From assembly GCA_028288765.1 (NCBI GenBank), contig JAQGHQ010000269.1:1-43467 (forward strand): DNA of 43,467 nt, written 5' to 3'. The notes under the pieces are model-generated. The model saw nothing but the letters and a program-made list of their open reading frames with translations, ran no database searches and had not been told where the DNA came from. The DNA comes from Gemmataceae bacterium (GTDB lineage: Bacteria; Planctomycetota; Planctomycetia; Gemmatales; Gemmataceae). Positions 39,618 through 43,467 of the stretch are shown here, one piece after another (within the stretch, counting starts at the first letter, position 1; each line of letters starts with the position of its first letter). The translations under genes were made by a program, and so were the position numbers.

Positions 39618-41390
39618 TTACTCCAGACCGACCGGCACCTGGGACGGACGACCGGAGGACTTCCGGGCCGCGAGCGGATGGGACGAGAGTGGGGTGTGGT
39701 TCTCCAGTCCGACCAGCGTAAACCGCTTCCCCTTCTCCTTGAACTCCTGCTCCATCCGGTGCAGGTTCTCCATCGTGCTGTGGTCCACCAGTCGGGTGTC
39801 CGACAGGTCGACCACCACCTCGTCCCGGCTCTCGGCCGCGTCCAGGATCGCCTTCTTCAGCCCGAGCCAGTTCGAGAACACGGCCGCCCGCCGGACCTTG
39901 AGCGCGATCACCTTGTCGTCCTCCGAGTGCGCCGCCTCAATGTTCGCCCGTAGCAGGCTGCTCATCGGGGCCCCGTTGACCAGGTGGATCAGCACCTTCA
40001 GGACGATCCCGGAGAGTACCCCGATCAGGAGGTCGGTGCTCAGCGTGACCACAATCGTGGTGACGAACACGATCAGTTGCTCGGCCCCGATCTTCCAGGT
40101 GTGGACGAACTCCTTCGGGGAGGCCAGCCGGAACCCGACGAACACCAGCATCGCCCCCAGGGCGGCCATCGGGATGATGTTGATCACCATCGGGAGCAGG
40201 AGGACGAACGCGAGCAGGAACAGCCCGTGGAACAAATTCGCGTACTTGGTCCTGGCCCCGTTGTCGATGTTCGCCTTGCTCCGGACGATCTCGGAGATCA
40301 TCGGTAGGGCCCCGACCGCCGCGCACACCGTGTTCCCCACCCCGGTGGCCAACAGGTCGCGGTTCTGGTTCGTCTTCCGCCGCCACGGGTCGATCATGTC
40401 GATCGCCTGGGAGCTGAGCATCGACTCGATGCTGGCGATCAGACAGAACATGAGGACCGCCACGACCCCGGGGCCGGATGCGAGGGCATTGAAGCTCGGC
40501 CGGGCGAACGCGCCGTTCAACGCGGCCTGTGGGTCGCTGCTGTACAGGATGTTCGGGACCGACACCAGGGTGGTGACCCCGATCTGCTTGCCGATGTCGG
40601 CCAGGTGCAGAACGAGCCCGAGCGGGATGGCGACGGCCAGCACGATCACCTGGGCCGGGACCGATTTCAGCGCCCTCACCGCCGCCTTCACGTAGGGGAA
40701 CGCGACCAGGATGGCGAGGCTGACGAGCCCGATGGCCGCGACCGTCCAGTTGATCTTCCCGAGGGCGGCGGGGATGGACGCGATCACCTCGATCGGGGTC
40801 CAGCTCGACGGCGGGCTTGCGATCCCGAGCATCGGGAAGAGCGACTTGGCCATGATCGTGATCCCGATCGATGCCAACATCCCGTGGACCGGGGTGAGCG
40901 GGACCAGCTCGCCGAGCGTCCCGGCCTTGAACACCCCGAACAGGACCTGGATCACCCCGGCGACCAGCGCGCACCCGAGGGCGAGTGGGTAGCCGGCCTT
41001 CAACTGCCGGGCCTGGAGCTCCTTCTTGAGGTCCTCGTCCGACTTCCCGGCGGCCTTGAGCTCGGCCACATCCTTCTCCGGCAGGGCCGGAAGGGCGTGT
41101 TCGCCCAGGGACACGACCGCCCCGGCGACGACCACGATGAGCCCGGCCGCCGGCCCCTTGATCGTGAGTTGCGAGTTGCTGATGAACGTGGTCAGGATGC
41201 CGCCGATCACTGCCGTCCAAATGCCGGCGATCGGTGGGTACTCGCTCGCCTTGGCGATCCCCAGGCAAAGGGGCATCGCGATCAGGAACACGAGGAACCC
41301 GGACAACAGGTCAAACTTCAGATTCGGGATCAAACCGGGTGTCAGCGGGGGGACGGTCGACGGCGAGGGGGAAGCGTGGTGGTCGGCCAC
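39618..41390 (-). CDS. SulP/SLC26-family anion transporter with STAS domain
   Basis: 590 residues from GTG 41390. The membrane domain starts FDLLSGFLVFLIAMPLCLGI then PPIAGIWTAVIGGI and SQLTIKGPAAGLIVVVAGA, the SulP signature. About 11-12 segments follow, with GALPMISEIVRSKANIDNGA on the way. The C-terminal STAS domain (about 475-575) has VVVDLSDTRLVDHSTMENLH. The insertion ALPEKDVAELKAAGKSDEDL between early membrane segments is an extra loop. Members carry bicarbonate, sulfate or other anions with Na+ or H+; the substrate here cannot be fixed. It lies 238 bases downstream of an NtrC-type activator on the same strand, which may control it. Confidence 0.92.
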   Translation of the reverse strand: MADHHASPSPSTVPPLTPGLIPNLKFDLLSGFLVFLIAMPLCLGIAKASEYPPIAGIWTAVIGGILTTFISNSQLTIKGPAAGLIVVVAGAVVSLGEHALPALPEKDVAELKAAGKSDEDLKKELQARQLKAGYPLALGCALVAGVIQVLFGVFKAGTLGELVPLTPVHGMLASIGITIMAKSLFPMLGIASPPSSWTPIEVIASIPAALGKINWTVAAIGLVSLAILVAFPYVKAAVRALKSVPAQVIVLAVAIPLGLVLHLADIGKQIGVTTLVSVPNILYSSDPQAALNGAFARPSFNALASGPGVVAVLMFCLIASIESMLSSQAIDMIDPWRRKTNQNRDLLATGVGNTVCAAVGALPMISEIVRSKANIDNGARTKYANLFHGLFLLAFVLLLPMVINIIPMAALGAMLVFVGFRLASPKEFVHTWKIGAEQLIVFVTTIVVTLSTDLLIGVLSGIVLKVLIHLVNGAPMSSLLRANIEAAHSEDDKVIALKVRRAAVFSNWLGLKKAILDAAESRDEVVVDLSDTRLVDHSTMENLHRMEQEFKEKGKRFTLVGLENHTPLSSHPLAARKSSGRPSQVPVGLE

Positions 41391-41539
41391 AAGAGGCCCT
41401 TTCCGGGGGAGTGAGGGGGTTGAGACCAGGGTGTTAAAGGCAATGACCGTGCCGGCCCGGTCGGGGGCCGCGCGCCGCTCAAAGGCGAGGCACGCGCGGC
41501 GGGTATAAACGCCGCGAATAGGACCGCTTCAACCCTCCT

Positions 41540-41568
41540 TTCGCCCTGGTCTTGGTGACCGGGGCGAA
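41540..41568. promoter_or_regulatory. Palindrome between the NtrC-type regulator and SulP genes
   Basis: TTCGCCC at 41540-41546 pairs with GGGCGAA at 41562-41568, and GGTC at 41548-41551 with GACC at 41557-41560 around a 5-base centre. It lies in the 238-base gap (41391-41628) that separates the regulator from the transporter. It may be a binding site for the upstream sigma-54 activator or a terminator; no T-run follows on either strand, and no perfect sigma-54 -24/-12 box was found. Confidence 0.45.
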
Positions 41569-41628
41569 GTCATGAAACCCTCATAAGATCGTGGCCTTCA
41601 GCCCACGTCTACCGAGAAACATGGTCTC

Positions 41629-43098
41629 TCAGAAATCACCCTGGTCGTCCTCCGACCAGACCGTACGGGCGATGCTGATTCCCAGCGCACGAATTTTCGT
41701 GCGCAAACTGCCCCGGGTAATGCCCAGTATCCGGGCAGCCTGAAGCTGATTCCCGCAGGTATGCCTCAACACCCGGACCAAAATTTCCCGTTCCATCCGT
41801 TCCACCGACTCGGCGTATAGCTCCTCGGTCCCCGCCACGATCCGCCCGGCCACGAACTCGTCCCAGTCGAACACCCCGTTCGGCTCCCGGCCAGCCCGGG
41901 CTGCGTCGCCGGGCGGGGCAGCTGTGTCCGCGCGGGCGACGCGGGGTGGGAGGAAATCCGGGAGCAGGACCGACCCCCGCATATGCAAAAGCGACTGCTT
42001 GATCACGCTCTGGAGTTCGCGGACGTTCCCCGGCCACGGGTACGCCCGGAGGGCGGCCATCGCCTCGGGGTCCATCTCGCCGACCGGCTTCCCGAGCTCC
42101 TGCCCGAACCGGGCGATGTAGTGGTCGATCATCAGCCCGATGTCGTCCCCGCGGTCGCGGAGCCGGGGGAGTCGGATGGTGAACACGTTCAGCCGGAAGT
42201 ACAGGTCGCGGCGGAACCGCCCCTCCCCGGCCATCCGCTCGAGGTCGGCGTTCGTGGCCGCGATCAGGCGGACGTCGGTCTGGACCGTGTCGGCCCCGCC
42301 GACCCGCTCGAACCGCTGCTCCTGGATGAGCCTGAGGATCTTCGTCTGCGTGAGCGGGGCCATGTCCCCGACCTCGTCGAGGAAGATGGTGCCGCCGTTG
42401 CACTGCTCGAACTTGCCGATCCGCCGGCGGTCGGCCCCGGTGAACGCCCCCCGCTCGTGCCCGAACAGTTCGCTCTCCAGCAGGTTCTCCGGGATGGCCG
42501 CGCAGTTGATCGCGAGGAACGGCTTGTCGGCCCGCTTGGAGTGCTGGTAGATGGCCCGGGCGACCAGCTCTTTCCCGGTCCCGCTCTCCCCCAGGATCAA
42601 CACCGTCACGTCCTGGGCCGCGACCCGGCCGATCGCCTTGAACACCTCCTGCATCGCCGGGCACCGGCCGACCAGGAGGTCGCCGGCCGGCGGGGCCGTC
42701 TCGACCTCGGGGATCGCGGCCGGCACCCGCATCAGCCGGCTGGACTGCACGGCCCGGTCGATCAGCGCCCGCAGGTCCGCGAGTTCGAGCGGCTTGAGCA
42801 GGTACTCGTACGCCCCCTCCTTGATCGCCTCGATCGCGAGGTCGGTGGTCCCGTGCCCGGTGACCAGGATGACCGGGATGCGGGCGTCGATCCGGCGGAT
42901 CTTCTGAAAGGTGGCGAGGCCGGTCGCGTCCGGCAGGTGGACGTCGAGGACGACGACGTCCGGCCGGTCGCGGGCCACCACCTCGACCGCCTCGGCGGCG
43001 GTCGTCGCCGACCAGAGGGTGACGTCGCCGCCCCGGAACGCGCGCTGGAATGCGTGCTGGATGGCCGGTTCATCGTCCACGAGAAGGAGCGTTGGCAT
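41629..43098 (-). CDS. NtrC-family sigma-54-dependent response regulator
   Basis: 489 residues from ATG 43098. Receiver domain 1-120 with the phosphorylatable D52 (VVVLDVHLPD), T80 and K102. AAA+ domain 140-375: Walker A GESGTGKE 170-177, the sigma-54-binding loop GAFTGA 217-222, Walker B GTIFLDEVGD 236-245, R-finger region RRDLYFRLNVF, and WPGNVREL. A Fis-type helix-turn-helix closes the protein (NQLQAARILGITRGSLRTKI, about 450-475). It activates sigma-54 promoters by ATP hydrolysis on phosphorylation. The cognate histidine kinase is not in the window. The next gene on the strand is the SulP transporter, a plausible target. Confidence 0.95.
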   Translation of the reverse strand: MPTLLLVDDEPAIQHAFQRAFRGGDVTLWSATTAAEAVEVVARDRPDVVVLDVHLPDATGLATFQKIRRIDARIPVILVTGHGTTDLAIEAIKEGAYEYLLKPLELADLRALIDRAVQSSRLMRVPAAIPEVETAPPAGDLLVGRCPAMQEVFKAIGRVAAQDVTVLILGESGTGKELVARAIYQHSKRADKPFLAINCAAIPENLLESELFGHERGAFTGADRRRIGKFEQCNGGTIFLDEVGDMAPLTQTKILRLIQEQRFERVGGADTVQTDVRLIAATNADLERMAGEGRFRRDLYFRLNVFTIRLPRLRDRGDDIGLMIDHYIARFGQELGKPVGEMDPEAMAALRAYPWPGNVRELQSVIKQSLLHMRGSVLLPDFLPPRVARADTAAPPGDAARAGREPNGVFDWDEFVAGRIVAGTEELYAESVERMEREILVRVLRHTCGNQLQAARILGITRGSLRTKIRALGISIARTVWSEDDQGDF

Positions 43099-43157
43099 GG
43101 GTGGTGGGAGAGGAATCCAGGGTTAAGGAACCGGGCGTAACCGGCCGAGTGGTCTTC

Positions 43158-43284
43158 AGCCCCAACGGGGCGTCAGACAATGGCCCAGGGCGTCAGCCCT
43201 GGGGACCCGTGGCGTCACCCGGAGCACCGCCGGGGCTTCCCAGGGCTCACGCCCTGGGCCATTGTCTGTCGCCCCGTTGGGGCT
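43158..43284. repeat. 46-base inverted repeat of the AGGGC-palindrome type
   Basis: The 46 bases at 43158-43203 recur inverted at 43239-43284 with two mismatches and a 35-base centre. Each arm is itself modular: CCCCAACGGGG, then GACAATGGCCCAGGG, then CGT-AGCCCTGGG. The last part is a nested palindrome (CCAGGG..CCCTGG). It lies upstream of the NtrC-type gene. Repeats of this build are widespread between genes in several planctomycete genomes, as far as I recall. Confidence 0.85.
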
Positions 43285-43390
43285 TCAAAACCGGGAAGAC
43301 CTTACGGGAGGCTTGCCCACCGCTTCGGGTGGGCATGGCTGGGGCCCGCCGGGCGACTCCCGAGTCCCGTCGTAGCCCCCGTCGGTTCCA

Positions 43391-43466
43391 CATGTCCACG
43401 CAGAGCGGACAGATGACACCCAAAGGTGGTCACTCAGGTGTCATCTGTCCGCACTGCGTGGACATG
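43391..43466. repeat. 30-base inverted repeat at the window end
   Basis: The 30 bases at 43391-43420 are inverted at 43437-43466 with one mismatch (A at 43404 opposite A at 43453). The spacer is 16 bases. The arms include ATGTCCACGCAG and GCGGACAGATGACACC. It could be the inverted ends of a miniature element or an intergenic palindrome; the window ends one base later. Confidence 0.82.
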
Positions 43467-43467
43467 C

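Noticed and set aside
41391..41628. A sigma-54 promoter for the SulP gene
   Set aside because: No GG-N10-GC pair with the TGGC/TTGC context was found between the regulator and the transporter.
43180..43416. A 78-codon frame over the terminal repeats
   Set aside because: It is made up of the palindromic repeat itself; such frames recur wherever that repeat occurs.
1..43467. CRISPR array or defence island
   Set aside because: No set of regularly spaced direct repeats and no recognisable Cas, restriction or abortive-infection gene. The repeats present are inverted pairs.

Overview
The window looks like chromosomal DNA of a planctomycete, most likely of the Gemmataceae (Gemmata, Fimbriiglobus and relatives). 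The evidence is very high G+C, a DUF1552/DUF1592 gene pair, a short TIGR02996-type protein, an ECF sigma factor overlapping a Pkn-type kinase, Tat-exported oxidoreductases, an EF-Tu of the planctomycete type and an exported protein with an N-terminal LEALDAREMPA-like motif. The taxonomic call rests on recognised families, not on a search.

Layout. 0.6-6.2 kb: a three-gene, translationally coupled envelope operon (DUF1552 protein, a duplicated-domain exported protein, a cytochrome-like DUF1587/1592/1588/1585 protein) closed by a hairpin. 6.5-11.4 kb: a decayed region with three fragments of an integrase/transposase-type gene, an SGNH-like membrane protein and a large exported C45-type acyltransferase/hydrolase lying between two of the fragments. 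11.4-16.5 kb: a membrane protein, a DUF1330 gene that has lost its ATG, an SDR oxidoreductase and a short ORF diverging from an HxlR regulator, then two small planctomycete proteins and a PQQ-propeller protein. 16.5-17.0 kb: two related long hairpin repeats. 17.0-20.8 kb: a coiled-coil secreted protein, an ECF sigma factor and a Ser/Thr kinase whose C-terminus carries LTxxQ-like motifs. 20.8-27.6 kb: a Tat protein, guanine deaminase, an ABM-domain membrane protein, an M91-like metallopeptidase, gene remnants and a sulfite-oxidase-like enzyme.

27.9-34.9 kb: a Cys/His/Asp-rich putative metal-binding exported protein, a papain-like peptidase gene with an in-frame TGA, EF-Tu, a C-terminally anchored protein, a sirtuin, FolD and a tiny Lys-rich protein. 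35-43.1 kb: a 1305-residue kinase with an extracytoplasmic beta-helix-like region, a SulP anion transporter and an NtrC-type sigma-54 activator. 43.1-43.5 kb: two long inverted repeats.

The themes are envelope and exported proteins, signalling by kinases and alternative sigma factors, and remnants of mobile or decayed genes. I found no CRISPR array, rRNA, confident tRNA or recognisable defence system. I also found no clearly new multi-gene system. The strongest leads are the Cys/His/Asp-rich protein, the two kinase fusions, the integrase split around the C45 gene, and two genes broken by a single codon change (ATG to ACG, and an internal TGA).
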